Assembly (NCBI GenBank): GCA_013397455.1
Contig: VYZB01000125.1
Coordinates: 1,689,900-1,753,899 of the forward strand
Origin: Crotophaga sulcirostris
Lineage: Eukaryota; Chordata; Aves; Cuculiformes; Crotophagidae
Length of the DNA stretch: 64,000 nt
Direction of reading: 5' to 3'
A program made the translations under genes and the position numbers. Shown piece after piece: positions 25,801 to 40,800 of the stretch (positions are counted from its first letter, which is position 1; each line of letters starts with the position of its first letter). Under the pieces are notes generated by a model. The model saw nothing but the letters and a program-made list of their open reading frames with translations, had not been told where the DNA came from and ran no database searches.

Positions 25801-28800
25801 GCTATTCTGTTACAAAGCATCACGCTCAGACACGTTACAGACCTATTTACTAAAAACCAGTTTATCCTGGAAATCTTAAACCTTTCCTGAAGATGAGGAT
25901 GTGATTAATCGGTTCTCCTTCACAGTTTCTAGCCCAGTGCATTTTCTGCATTTAAGGCAAAAGCTCAGAGAGCTGAGCAGACCTAAACAATGGTGGGTGA
26001 AAGCTTGAGAAGGCAGGCTTGGCTGGATGATGCAATTATGCCTCTGGAATAGACTGAATGGCTCTGGATAACATTGTACTGACTTAAATCTATAAAAGGC
26101 TTTCAATGCCTAAGGGATTTGGATACTAATTCCTCTTAAATTGGATGTGCAAATCCTCCAGTCTTTGACAATCCCACCACTGCCTTATTCATTACTTGGC
26201 CACCTTCACCCCGATCCTTCCATTGCTGCTCGAAGATTAATGCCATGGAGACCATTACCCCCATCTAGACTGTCCCTTTCACACCTTCACCTTCACTCGG
26301 TGACAGCAGGATTGCTCTGTGCTGTCTTGCCAGCCTTACACTTTTGATGAGGTTTTCTCAACAGAATCACCGGCAACTCCACAACCAACACTACCACCAA
26401 GGACACGTGCCAGTGCTGCTCCTCCCTTGCCAAACTGCTACAGGAAGGAGGAAAATGGATCCCCAAACTATTTTACAGTTCTCATTTGAGTCCTTCATGC
26501 TTTTAATCAAAGACCGTGGAAAATATCTCTGCACCTACCCCTACTTCTCATACTCTTTCCCTGAGTGATTCTTCGCAACTGCTGGAGGTACAACACCGAG
26601 ACACCCAGAAGGTGAGAAAACCTCCTCCTGTCTCACAGCAGAAAGGCCTTTAGCACAGGATTTACCCAGTGTTTAATGCACCCAGCACCCACTGAAACTT
26701 CCACCAACGATCTCTGCTCAGATAGGGCATCCCAGCTGTAGCTGCACACTCTGCAACGCACCTCTCTCAAATGAATTCTTGATGTCGTTGACTTCCACCT
26801 GGGAGCCAGGGACTCTGAAAATGCCCTGCTGTTGAAGGCCTGGAAAAGAACAGTGTTTCAGAAGAGATTTTGGTAACTGTTACACAGTACTTTCTGACAA
26901 AGAACATCTAAAAAGGCTCAGAGCAAGAAGGTGACAGCCTGCTACAATTCATGTCTGCTCACATTCTCCAAAGAAGGCCCCCCAGATCAAAGCACTGAAA
27001 GGGCTCCCGTTGGCCTGGGGCCTGAGCAAACAATTTAACCTGAATAAGTGCTAACAAGACCAAAATATTTGTCAGTTATCCAATGCTACAACTACATTAC
27101 AATGCCATTATAATTATAACTGAGCCCATGTAGCAAAGGCTGTGTTCATCTCTACTATATTCCATTGCAAACTACGAGTACTTAACCTCCTCTGCAGAAA
27201 GTTTCTGTTGATAATATTGAATCAACTTACCATACAAATTGATGTAACGAATGCAGCTTTCTACTACAAGTGGAATAGCCTGTCCTGAATCCTTCATGAA
27301 GGGAAAGGAAAAAGTAAAAAATTACTGGTTTATTGATAACAACACACAGGAAATGCATTAAAGATTACAAAAACAGAGATTTGAAGACAAGTGTTATTAA
27401 ATTTAGTAAGAGGACAGGCAAGAAAAGGAGGCATTACACACATTGAGCCATCAAAAAGTGCTGAACATACTATGTGCAGTCAATTATGCACAAAAAAAGC
27501 TTTCACTAAAGCATGTGAAAGACTGCTGCTCACTATCTGGTTGAGACAGAGGACTGATGCAATGGGATCACAGCTACTCCATTCCAAAGGCGTGATGCTG
27601 AGCCAAAGTAAAACTTGTTTTATACCTGTCTGAAGAAATAAGCTTCCAGTAAGAGAGCTTACAACAATATTTCCACCTAAAGAAAGAGTCACTGTCAGCA
27701 GATGCTAACAAAAAATAAGAATACCACCACAGTGTATGAAATGAACTGCCTGTATCTGAATCGCCTGTATCTGAACCTGAGATGAGTTTTGGCTTTTGTT
27801 TCAAAGCTGCTTCTCTCCAGGCCCCTCATGGAAGGAGCTCAAGGAGGAATGTGAGTTGTATCTGACTGCCTAACTGAACATTTATTTTCCTTAGGGGCTT
27901 GCTTTGGTTGTTTTTTCCAGTAGAGTACATTGCATCTCTCTGGTCAATTTACTCCATCTCAAAGATGGGCCTCCAGTAAATACCTGATTTCTCGTTCGCG
28001 CATTCCTCCTTCCTCTGAGAACACAAAAAAGCAGCAGAGCGGGAAAAAAAGAAAAGATTAAGCAAGGATAAGTTCAGTTAGAGGTAAGCATCTCTTTCCA
28101 GAGGCCATGAATGCTCAAATGCAATGGCAGCTTAGCAAGGTCCAATCCAAGCCTTCAGGCTGTCCATCCTCCCTCCCAAACCCCAGCTGGCACACTGTAC
28201 CCAAGCCTCAGTGCCCGGCAGAAAGAGCCTCTCGGATTTCTTTCCTCCCTGAACCTGCAGGACTTGCAGGAGCGCAAGGACATGGCCAGCCCCTGCCAAG
28301 GCTCCAGGGAGAGCCACCTGGCTACAGGGACATCCAGCAGCCACCCACAGCCCTGTGTGGGGCCGCACGTCTTCCACGGCAGCACGCGGTCCCTGGCCTC
28401 AAGGACAACTCCAGCAGAACAGCACCATTCCCTGAGGAGTCTCCACTGGCACAGGACATCCGTCTGCTCACATAAATCTCCTCTTCAGTCGCAGTGTTGA
28501 GCAGGCTGGACTTTGATGAGCATTACTTCTTTAAAAATCAGTTTAAGTAAGGAATAATTACAAGTATTAAAGAGATTACCAGCTTTGTCAGTCGGGCCTG
28601 TATATTACTTTCGACAGTGCACTGTTTATAAACACTGCCCTTAAGCTTATGGCTGCTGTAAAAGAGCCTAAGAGAATAAATTGGAGACAGACAATGCCTA
28701 TTAGTTTACCTAATCCAACAGTTTATCATTACTCCTTCCTACAGCATTCTCACTAAAGCTTTCTTCAGCACAGGATTAAACACTGAGCAACTAAAACAGC

Positions 28801-31800
28801 ACTGCTTCCAGCAGCTGGGCAATAGCAAAGTGCTGGATTTCAGAGGATCAGCAGCTAGGTAAGTGGAGGCATCCTTTGGGACAAAACCCATGTCCACATC
28901 TCTTAATTTTTCTCCTCGAAACTCTCCTTCTGGGTAATTTCCTGGGATGAGCAAGGCTAAATGCCCTCTTCCATTAGGACTATACTGGTATTAATTGAGT
29001 TCATCTGAGTTCACTCCAGCTTAAATGAAGAAAATGCTCTGTCCACATTTCAGAAGGCTGCACACTGCATATTACCAGTGATGTTGGAGGAGACCACTCA
29101 GCAGCCATTTAGGAATTGCTTTGCTCCAACACTGGAAGCAGAGTCTGGAGCCCTGGCCAAGCACAGATTGGCACTGGAGTGGGTTGCAGTCAGCATGCAA
29201 GCTGTAGCATCTCCTCTCCAGGTGCATTCAGGTGTAACAGCCTCTCATGGGAGAGGCTCACAGCTCCACACTGACATGGCTCTCACCTGTCCTCCCTGCA
29301 GGTTAACCCCCCTCTTTCTGCTGTGGGAAGGGTTTTTCTTTTTTTATTGTTTAAGGATGAGGATAGCATGTCTACCCTCTGACGCAGCCACCCATATGCA
29401 CAGTATTTCAATACAAGGCTGCCAGTTCTTACAACTGGGAGACACTTTCTGGTAGCTTATGAGTCATTTCACCTTCCCCGTCAGCCATAAGGAAGACGAC
29501 CACCAAAAATGTGTGGAAAAGGGAAAGTGGAGGGATGTTGATCCTTTGAGGGTGCTGGACTGGGTTGTCCTTACTGTCTGATCTTCCCTCCCAGGATGAG
29601 TTGAAGGCAGTGCTGGACAATGGGGACGCTCAGGCAAGAGCACCTCACAGCACACATCTGGCCAGCATGGCCAACAGCCACCAGTCACAAGGGTCCTCAA
29701 TGCTACCTCGCCCTGGGGCACACAGGCGGCAATGGAACGGATAACGCAAGGAATGCAGGAGGGCGACAGCTATGGAGAGAAATCGTCACCGAGGCAAAGT
29801 GTGAGCTGGTCACATCAACTGGGTGCAGGGTGGACCAGAGAGACCCCGCCAAAGAAGGAAAGCAGTCAGCAGTTAGGACATGAAAGCCACCATTGCATTC
29901 ACAGCGTTCATAAACTCTTACTGTCAGCCAGCGAGTACCTTAATGAACGTTTCCATATTGCCGTTAAAGAGTTTATGATTATAGACTGAGAGAGGCCTAG
30001 GTCTCCTCATTTTCTGTGGCTTAGGGGGAAGACATGGGGGCCTGGGAGAAAATGGAACAAAAGAAATCAACAGAACACCAACATAAATGCAATGACAGGG
30101 TGAGATCTCAAAGGTTATGGCTGAGAATAAAAAATAAATCAAACAGAAAAATCCCCCTGTGAGGACTCAACACACTGCTCCATGCACTCTGCAGCCACTC
30201 GCACTTCAGTGTCTCCCCAACCATGGGCACCACTCCACTAAGAGCCAGGGGGCCTGGAAAAAGCTTGGCTCCACACCTCCGCATCGTGCACAGCACCCAC
30301 GGCTCCTGGAGACATGCCCTCTGTTCACTACAAAGCCCTTTACAGCAGCCTCGGGTGGGCTACCCCAGCACTAACTTGCTAACTCATTTTGGGGCCACCA
30401 CTGCGATGGCCTCACTTCTGCAGGTCCCAAGGTCCAGGCTGAGCTCAGGTGCAGCTGGCAGGTGTCTGAACAGGCAGCAGAGCTAACTTGCGGCCCAGAG
30501 CAAAATCAGAGCTGTTCACTATACAGTGCACACAATTTCAAGTCAAGGTCAAGACTGCAGCCTTAACTTAAGTAACAAATTCAAATTTATCTTGAGAACA
30601 GAAATATTTAACAGCAATAAGCCAATCCAACCATTACTTTCCATCCCCATAATCTTCCAGCGTTTCCCTATTAGAAAGACTCCAACCTCAGCTGCAGCCG
30701 TATATGGCAATTTAACCAGCTGTTGCTACAGGCTTCCTAAAGAGTCCTAGTTCCTACCATAAAAAACAGTCATTTCCAGAACTCAGACAGTGACAGTGTA
30801 GTAACTATACCAACAACTGTATCTTAAATGAATAATGGGTGATCAGGAATGCTCTTCATGCAGAACTTGCTTCATTCAAGTCAGAGAGTAATAAAGGTGC
30901 TAAACAAAGCTCGTCACAACTGTCTTTGGTACCCATGATCTGCAGATGCAATTCTACCTCTCGGAGACTACAAATATCAAAACTGCTGATTAGTGTCTGT
31001 GCTAGTGCCAGGGATGACATTTCAGAAGTAAAACAAAGGTGCTAGTGCTCACGAGTTCAGCACGCCGTCAGCCTGAAAAAGCACTGAGAGTAGCAGAAGA
31101 GCTCAACTGATTCCTTGATATAGCCAAAATAAACCACAGCTACCTCTGGAATACACTAGGGTATTCCTGTTTATTCCTAAATGGACCCCATTCTCCTCAC
31201 AGATGGTCAGAAAGAAGAAGGTGGGAACATCTCCACCTCTCTGTAGCTAACTTCTGTGTGGGAAACATTCACATGGATGTGAATGGTCTTCCATTTTGTT
31301 GGCAGGAATTCCCAAAATTCAAACTATCAAACAAAAAGGTGAGCACAGTCAACACACATGAGCAAACCCACCAGGAACTCTAAGAGCAGAAAAGGCAGGC
31401 ATGCACATTAGGAAATGGTGTGATCCTACCCCTACCAGCTAGTGACTGAGGGTCCCCATCAGTGATCGGGAACAGACCTTGAACCCCCTGTTGACTTCAG
31501 CAACAGATACCTATTGCTTCTGGAAATGAGGTCATGGAAACGCGTGACTTATTCCAGTGCAGTGATCAGGACTTTGGAGGGTTGGTTCATTAACACTATT
31601 CATATTTGATTTCTTTTTGTGATAATGAAGGACATTAAGACCCAAGTGCCTAGATCTAGAAGAGTGAGAAAAATAGCATAAAATCTCTAACTCATTTCTG
31701 ATCTGTCCTCTACCCCTAGGCTATATGGATGTCTGCAGAGGAGAGATCGTGACTGCAAACAAAAATGAGTGCCAGGAGCTTTCATGCAAAAGTTCTCACA

Positions 31801-34800
31801 GAGCAGAGTTGACTGGACACGTACAATTTACACAGAGTTATGATGCAAAGATGACAGTCGTGATCCACTGGTTCCTTAATTAAATGCCTTTAAGCAATTT
31901 GACTTTACACTCCTATAGCTTCTAACCACTCCTTCAACTGGTAAGTGAGAAGCAGAAATGACTGCTGTCCAGTTAAGTGCCCGCCTGACTCTCCGTTGAG
32001 CAGCCCAGTGCTGCAGACTGGAGACCCAGTGCTTTTTGCTGCCGTGTAATCTCCTCTCCCCACATGGTGTCCTGGCACAAGGCGGCCAGGGCAGCCTGGC
32101 CTTTGGCTGTATCTGGTGGGAAGGTTGTTCTGCCTACACTTACAGCACTGCCTCACACAAGAAGGAGATTGTCTCTTGTTTGTTTTCCTTTGTGAAGTAA
32201 AAGCAACTGCTGAAATAGAAGCAAACAGAAGCAGCAGGGAGTTGTGCCATCATCCCTCACGTAGGAGGCTGTTATTCATTCCTTTGATTGTTTTGGCCTG
32301 CGACACCACCACCCCATGGGCACCCACTCTTGATAAACAAAGTATTCAAGAGCAAATTTCCCCTATGATTTCATTTTACGTAGTCATTCTGGCATGCTTT
32401 CCTTGACCAGCTCAGCAGGTAGCCATGCCTGGCTCACCCAAAGGACCAGAGCTCCCCTCACAGGCTGCGTCTGTAGCCTCCACCAGCCATGTGCTTCCAA
32501 ACACCCTCGGGGCACCAAGGGCATCAGGGTGCTGCAGGGCAGCTCTCCTGGGACCCACAGGGAGAGGTAACGATAGCAGCAGGGGAGCAGCTGCCACAAC
32601 AGCTGATCCAAAGGGTATCTGGGAGCACAGTCAAGAGCAGATCAGCACAGTGATAAACTGTGCAATCCCCACTCTCTGGCCTGTGCAAGGCAGGGAAGGC
32701 CTCTCTTTGTCCTGATGGCACCTCGCTGCACCACAGCCCCAGTGGGTGCCCGGCCCTGATGCCACTCAGTCTGGCACCAGCCATACAGTCCCTCTCCAGC
32801 CAGAAGGTGAGAGAGCAAGGCACCCTGCTGCTCTGCTGCCCTCTGCTAAGGCAGCCTCTTTCCTGCCTGGAAAGGCAGCCCAGGCTTCACCATCTGTTTC
32901 AGCATTTTTATCCTGGGTTTTGTTTTTGGTTTTTTTTTTTTGCTGGTATTGCAGACTTCATCAAGCACTGAAACAGGGTTGTAAAAAGGTAACACAGAGA
33001 GAGGTTGTATATGCTCTGGGGAGATGTTGGGGGGCTTTGCTGGCTCACGTCTTACCCTTAGAGAGCCAACACACTCATCACAAGCCACCAGAGCTCTGTG
33101 GAGATGTTTTATGGACCGGATACAGATCAAAGCCTCCTCCCTGTTACATTCAACCCCAGCAATATCCCCTGCTGCGGAGCAATGAGAGTCTGAATACAGC
33201 CTGCACAACTAGGCAAAGAAGCCAAAGCTGGGGGAGGCTTTTAGGGATATATCAAAGTCCTCAAATGAACAGGGATGGTAGGGAGTGGGTGGACACCCTT
33301 GCATTGCACTGTCTGAACACAACCCAACCTCAGCTATATTACAAGGCACCGCACTGCACCGTGCTGATACAGCACTTTCAGGCACTTCAGAACCAGCCAG
33401 CAAGAAATTACACTGCAGCAAAAACAAGGGCTTGTTTGTCATCACCCTAATTAATCCACTTCAGGCAATGCAGCTGAGAAGCAGGGCAGTGATGTGGGGA
33501 GCGTGGGATTGCCTGCCCTCTGGCCTGTCAGCACAGGGCAGCTGGAAGATGGTTATATCCGAACCCCACCAAGCTGTATAAGTAGCAAAGGAAAACCACC
33601 CTTCCCATGGCCACCCTCCTCCTGCCAGAGTGAGCCCTTCCCAAAAGCAGATGAAGTGGAAGAAACTGCTCACCTGGTTGTTCCGCATTCAGCTCTTTCA
33701 CCTATGAAGAAACACAAGTTTTCATCATTTCTTCACATTAGTCACCACCAAACGACCGTTAAAACACATTTGCACTGGCACTCACACACTTACTTCTGGT
33801 TCTGTAAACCCAAAGTTAATGGCTTCTGGCAAAAAGCAGCTGAACATGCCCGAGGGTCCCACAGTTTGGGAGATGCCAAGTTGGTTGCTATACAAGCCCT
33901 TACTAATAAAAGACACATTAGAAATCCTACTTAGCCATAAGAGAGGGAAAGCATCTTCAATTCCCACTGATATTAAAGGTTTATTTGCAATATGAAGTTC
34001 ATCTTATAAGTAACAAGATGGGTTGCAGGTCCTCTGCAATAACTGCTCATTTACACTAGCTGGGGATTGGCCAAACCCAAGCAGGAAAGGGGCAGTCTGA
34101 TAAGGGCTGAAGCCCCCAGGGGGGCCACTGAGATTATCCAACTACCTCATGGAGGACCACTAATAGCACCTGATTGCAGCATAGTATTCAGTTCCCCAGC
34201 TTTTCCTATGAGATAACAGCCCATCTAATCACCATCAGGCAGACTCTATTCTGGCTGTCAATATTCTCATTCCCTTCGTGTATTTTTAGTACTTGGATTT
34301 CATATAAATGGCAGCATATCACCACTGATAAGATCTGCTCATTTTTTAAAGTATTTGTCAATCCACTGAAAAAAAAAAAACTAATTTCACATGCTGTTTG
34401 TGCCTTTCTCTCAAGGCCAGGAAAGCTGATTTATTCTTCCTTTTTCTACGACACATAAAAGGAAGCATTTGGCTGCACATGCCTCCTTCCTGCTCTCCCT
34501 TGGCACCTGCGAAAAGCAAGCTTGTGGCCAATTCCTCACTGAAAAAGAAAAGAATTCCACATGAGTGTTTTGCAAACCCAGACTTCTTCCTAATGAGAAT
34601 CAGCTCATGCTGAAACACAGCATTTGGCATTTCTGGGCTAAATATTTGCTGAACGCCTACATAGCAGGATGATGCCATGGCCTGGGAGAAATTCAGAAAG
34701 TTTTCATGTGAAAATCTTCTATGGCTGCTTCTGCCCAAATCTATAGAGAATTAAAATGCCTGACACTGCACTCTTTCCTCCTAAGTATAGCATTAGCATG

Positions 34801-37800
34801 GCTACTGTGTGAGACAACGGGATGGTGATCAAATTAATCTTCAACAGATTCATCGCTTCTTGCATCAATCCACAGGAGTCTTAGTACTATATCCAAGAGC
34901 TCTTTTCTGTATTAACATCTGTGATCTCCACGAAGAGCTTAGATGGGTCCAATTTCAATGAAACACACACTCTATCTCCCTTGTCTATGTCAATGCCTGA
35001 ACTCAGAGACCCAGCAGCTTGGAGCCGTGCCTGGCAGCACGCAGTAACCCACCAAGCCTTGCACAAGCCCTGTCACATTGCTATGGAATACAGGACTGCC
35101 TCAGTGAGGATGCAGAAGGGCTGCCACTGACCTGCTCTGCAGGGTGATGAGGGGTTAAGGCAGCTACAGGGAGTACTGAAACTCCTGGGAAAAGAAATAT
35201 GTTAATGAAGCCCTACGTATCTACCCTTGCAGCCTTCCTTGTGCTTACATTTTGTGCAATGACTTGGCTCAGTGTTCACTGAGTGGAACATACCACAGGA
35301 TCTAACTAGAAAGTGGATTTTAAGGCTAAATAAATTTGGCAGAGAAATATGTTTGGCAAAACAGCCAAGAAAAAGCTATTCTTTTTTTTTTTTCTTACTG
35401 AGATGAGAAGCCCAATTTTTGTATTGTTAAAACACGACCATGGACCATTTGTGCATTTTAATTTAAACATTTTCTCTCCTGTTGGAAAATCAGGACACTA
35501 ATTAATTTACATCTCCTTTACATTGAAAATAATGCAATTTTTTAAAAACTTTTAAAAGAGCTAAAATCTTCTCCCAAGGACAGGGTTGCACATCACCATC
35601 CTAGCAGGGGTAGATCACACCTACAGCCACACAGTCCTGCCTCCCTCAGAAGATACTGCCCACTCTGTTGTATGAAGTCTACTTGGGTGTATGCGATCTA
35701 AATCAAACTTGTGAAATCATCTGGAGTAATAAAAGCCTGCACAGAAAAGTTAGTTTTAAAAACAAGGATGATTTTGCAGTCCTGGTTTAGAGTAAGTCAA
35801 AAAGCAAGGGAGCAAGGAGCCTATTAAATGAACAAAGCTGCTGACAAATCTGTTACGCAGAAGCACAGCATCAAGGCCAAGAAAATCCGTGTGTTCAGGG
35901 CTGCACTACGAGGGGAAGAAGTGGGAGAGAAAGGAAAAAGGCAGAGGGTTGGCGTGGGTGAGAATCTCTGCTGTTGGAGAAGTTACAGGGCACTTTAGCA
36001 CGCAGCATAAAACGCAAACAAATTTCTCTATGTGCACTCCAAAAGAAAGGTGAGATAAGAGTAATATTCCAGGGAAATAATGTTTTTGTATGGCACTGGT
36101 TACATTTAGTAGTAGCAGCCAACCACAGAAGCCATCAGTCACTCAGGAAAACACTGACAGGAGGTAAGATTGAAAGATGACGCCTGGTTTAAAATTGTCT
36201 CATGTGATGGGAGGTTCCTCCCTGGACCTAACCCCGCAACTCACCTTCTCCAAGAGTCTGCTTCAGCAAGTCATGTTTAGCCTGGAGTTTCGTGATAAGG
36301 TTACTGCCATTCAAATACTCTTTAAATTTCTGGAATTAAAAATAAAGCAAATAAGGTGGGTTAAGACTCTTGGCAAAAACAGTCTGTAATTGATGTACAC
36401 TTTTGCCTGGGGGGCTGCTGGAGGGGGGCTCGGTGAGGCTGACAGACTCTAACAAAGCAAACGTCAGATGCGCCGCAGGGCTGAGCACGGTCTAATCACT
36501 TCTCACTGCTCCAGCCACAGTCTTGATGATCTGATTAGCCCAGTCTCCTTGGTGCTGCACCTTCTGCCTGGGAATGCAAAGAGGTCCAAAGAAAAGAGTT
36601 CAAAGCAAGCTTTCTTTTGTCAGGCTTCTGGGAATGGCCTGGAAAATCAAAGAGGCTTTCCCTCCACTGACAGGCGCTTTGCCTTTGTGCAAACAAGTGA
36701 TGCAGAGCGAGAACTCCAGTGCATGAGACCTTCCCAGGTCAGCAACCATCAGATGCTTTAGGCACTTCTTGCACTAACTGTGCAGCACAACATCTCATTT
36801 CATTGTGTCTGACACCCAGTAACACTTGAGAGCAAGTAATTTTACACATAAGAGGGGTGAGGAAGACAGGGATGGAAAACAAAAGACAGACAATGGGAGA
36901 GATCAAATTCTTGCAAAAAGCATTAAAAAAACCACAAGCATAACTTGTAACAAAAAGTGCAATATTTCCCCCGTGAATCAGAAAAATAATACTGTTAAGA
37001 GAAAGTAGAAAATTTTCTATGCATACATAATATATCAGAAGATGCTACTAACTTTAGTCTATTAACCACGCTTAAATGAGGGCTATTTCTGCTGAACTGA
37101 TAGCTTATTATATTTCCAGCACTATAACAGAGAAACTTAGATCTGCCTGGAAGTGAAGTTCCAGAGCAAGGCTGCAGGGGAGACACAGCACAACTGTCTC
37201 TATCCAGGATGCACAAAGCACTAAAGCATTGCAAAGCCACGTTTCCTCCAGCACGCGACATGAGATGCAAATGTCCATTTAGTTCAGCCATGGGCCAAGG
37301 GCAGATTTTCACTGTGTAGGCCAGAAAAGGAAGGCCTGGCTGATGGTTCAAAATTGTACAGTCCTCTAGGAACAGCCACTGAATGGTGACACACTAAATC
37401 TGGCTGGAGTTTGCTGCCCTGCTCTGAGCCACTCTTGATTTCTGTAAGTTTTTGACCACAACTGGTTGCTCCAGTTGTTCCTTCAAAAAGAAGAACAAGG
37501 CAGATGCTAGACTGTCACTCCCTATGTACTGCCCTGCCACTGAGAAATGCATTCCAACCCCAAATCAGACAGAAGACAAATACTTAAAGAGACTGAATTG
37601 GTTCTTGTTGTTCACTAATGAGCACTTAAAATGGGACTCAGCCCTAGCAATTAATGCTTTGTGTCCTGTATCGCATGAGATGAGACTCACTGTAAAATAG
37701 AACATTTCAGTTTCCTGCTGGTTGGCTCTCCTCTTGGCAATGTTTATTTTACTCATGTAGGTCTCTGATGCAGCTGATTTGACCGACTCAGTGGAGCGAC

Positions 37801-40800
37801 TATGCTGGAAGGCATCTGAAACATCAAAATCTTCCACCGTCAGCATGTCCTGCAAAGTCTGCATTGTGGCATCCAGAGTTTTTCGTACCTATCAGAAATA
37901 GAAAACAGGCCAGTTATGAAGCAGAGTCTGCTTCAGTGACACATCTTGACCCAAAACAACTGGCCAACAGGCAGCTCCTGCTGGGCTTGTTCTTGCGCCA
38001 GTTGCAGCCAATGGGAGCCCTCAGTACTGTCACTGGAAGGACTCCACACCTGAGCACACCAGGAAACCCCCTGCACAAGGGGAAAAAGTCTCAGCAATGC
38101 TGCCTAGGAGGCCAAACACGAGATCCAGAGAGACTTCTTACCTCTTCATTCTCTATCTTGAGGGTAGCTAGTCGTGACTGCAGCTGGTGGTACCGCATCA
38201 GCAACTCGGTCTGCACAGGCTGCTGGGCACTGACCTGACACACCTGAGACAAGAGTAGTGCCAGAAAGAGACAGGAGAGCATTCAGTGGGTCATGCATTG
38301 ATCAGACATACACAATCCAATACCTAAATGATTCTCTCCAGCACCCACAAGCTCCTTGCAGCCTCCCGGGAGGCTGCATCATCCAGTTTATAATCAGCAG
38401 CGCCCTGGACCTGGGCCAGCACAAAGCATTTTCCACGCAGCATGTGAAAGCTGCACTCTGAAGTCTCCCAATTAGAGCAGGTAAATCAAAGCTGGACTTT
38501 ACAAATCTGTTGGGCAGTTCAGCTGAGAATCAAATCATAGGCTTCCTAATTGGGAGAGATACGGAGCAAGAGGCAGACTGAAAGAAGGAGCCCTAATGAG
38601 CCAAGTGTCTCATTAAGAAAGAAACACTAATAGCAGCATGTGGAGACAGAACAGAGAGATAAGGAATGAGAAATAATTTAACAGTAATGGTTAAGAAGAG
38701 GAGGAAGCCAGCACAGGCCACACTGTGAGGTACCTCTGTAGTGCCTCAGGTGAGTACCCTACCTCATCCCCCATGTGAGGCTGGAACTCGAACTTCAGTG
38801 GAGGGCAGAAGACCTGGTTGCACATGTCCATGATGGTGTGCTTGTCGCTCCGTGCATCCAGGTTGTCCACGGCATTCTCAATGATGTCCAGGCCCTCGTG
38901 GCGGGAAGTTTCCAGGTTGTATTCAGCAGACAGGTATGTCCTGAAGGTCCGGGCAAGGCTGGCATGGAATCCCAGATCACAGCACTGAGAAACACCAAGA
39001 AAGGGTCTTGTCATACAAACACTCCCACCCTTGTTCTGCAGGGTCATGGCTACATTAAATGCCAAAAAAAGCACTGTATGTCCCAGAGAAACACCAGCCC
39101 TGTTGCAATGGGGTATATTTAACAGCAGACTGCAATACCATATGGAAAGGCAAGAAAAAGAAATAAAGAGGACTGAAGGAGAAGAGGTACCACGGAACAA
39201 ACAGCCTGACAGTACAGTGACCCTGCACTGGATCCTCACCACAGCACCAAGGTTTAATACCCTTGGAAGGGCACGGGATCTTCTCAGACAGGACAGAGGA
39301 AAAAAATAATCCAAAGCCATGGTTTTCTCTGGCTACCTGCTCAGCCCCAGGACCAGTGTGACTGCAGGGGCCCCATCCATGGCAAAACCTGTGCCCTGCA
39401 GTGGCCCCCAGGAAAGAAGTGAACAGAGGGCCTGTGCCACTGCTTGTCCCCTGCACTTTCCTTCACACGTTGAGAACTGCCCTGCAAGCATGTTTTACAC
39501 AAAGAAACCATTTCCACAAGTTATCAGATACAGATGAACTTTCAAGCAAGGGGGCACTGAAAAACATGCCCTGCAGTATGTGCAAACCCTTTTCTCCTCA
39601 CTAGGAAGCTGCCTTCCTCCCTCACGACGGAGCAGTTTCTCATGCATAACTGATCATTCTCATGTTCACCTTGGGGAAAATGATAAAACTCGGAGCTAAT
39701 TGCAGCCAAAATACTGTACATTAGACAAAAGCATGTTTTTAAACTCTCTTTTCAATATAATTGAGTTTGGCATGTTAAGTATAGCAACAGCATAGGGACT
39801 TGCTGCTACGAACGCTTAATCACAGCTGAGGAAAAAGCAACTCTTAGCAACCCTACTCCCAGTCTCCAGCAGAAGCCCTGACACAGTGCAAACCTCAACA
39901 TGGCTCTGCTCCGACTGGTGGTTCTGGTGCAATCAGGTGGCCCCAGGAGCTGGGGGCAAGGAAGGGCACCAAAGAAGTACCCAAAATTTGGAGGTCAACT
40001 AATGTTGTTCTGCAGGGAAAAGGAAGACAGAGCAGATGATGGAAGCAGGAGTGCAACACATCAGGCTGAGCCACTCTCATGAGGCTGTAAGGAGAATGCA
40101 GTGAAAACGGAAGGGCTGCAGTCCAAACCTGAAGTATATCTATTTCTGGGGCGTAAGAGAGGGCTGGAGTTCCTGATAGAGGACATAAAGTTAGATAATT
40201 ATGGCTTTATTCTCTGTGAGGAGTTTCATAATCATACGTTCCCAGTGCACTCACGCCTGTCTCCTGGCACAGCACGGGTACAGCTGCAGGGCACAGCACG
40301 GCACACACTGGTCAGCATCACGGTACACTGATGGTCTGAAGCTGTTTGGGTACCTCTGCATACAAGCCTCACCATCTGCATAGAACTGTCCAGGTGCAGG
40401 AGGGCTGTGGTCATAGGGACATTTCCATGGGAGAATCAGAGGAACCCCATGAGAAATACCTCCCATGGCACATAGCACCAAAGTAACCGTTGCCAGTGAA
40501 CTACTGTTATTACATGTAAACCACCACAGGACTACTTATATTACAGAAGTTAAGACACTTTGCTGCCACGCAGATAAAAGAAAGAGCAGGAAGCCCTCAC
40601 TGTCTGAGCTGTAACCAAAGCCACACGGGCACGGCATGGGCAGGCACACGGTGAGCCAGCTTCAACCCCAGTGCAGCCCCACCAAAAACACAGCCAGGAA
40701 GACCAGTGCGCCACAAAAAGCTACAGAAAAGAGAAGAAAGATTGCTACTGTAAACCCAATGACTCAGAAAAAGACCCAACTTTTCCACAGCAGCAGAATT

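Noticed and set aside
32746..33450. Longest plus-strand open frame in the window, 234 codons
   Set aside because: Lies inside intron 11, antisense to SRGAP3. It has low-complexity Phe/Cys-rich patches from a T-run and no recognisable domain.
38091..38282. Open frame starting with a signal-peptide-like leader [13 protein letters not shown]
   Set aside because: The hydrophobic leader is translation of intron 7 next to the acceptor. The rest is exon 8 of SRGAP3.
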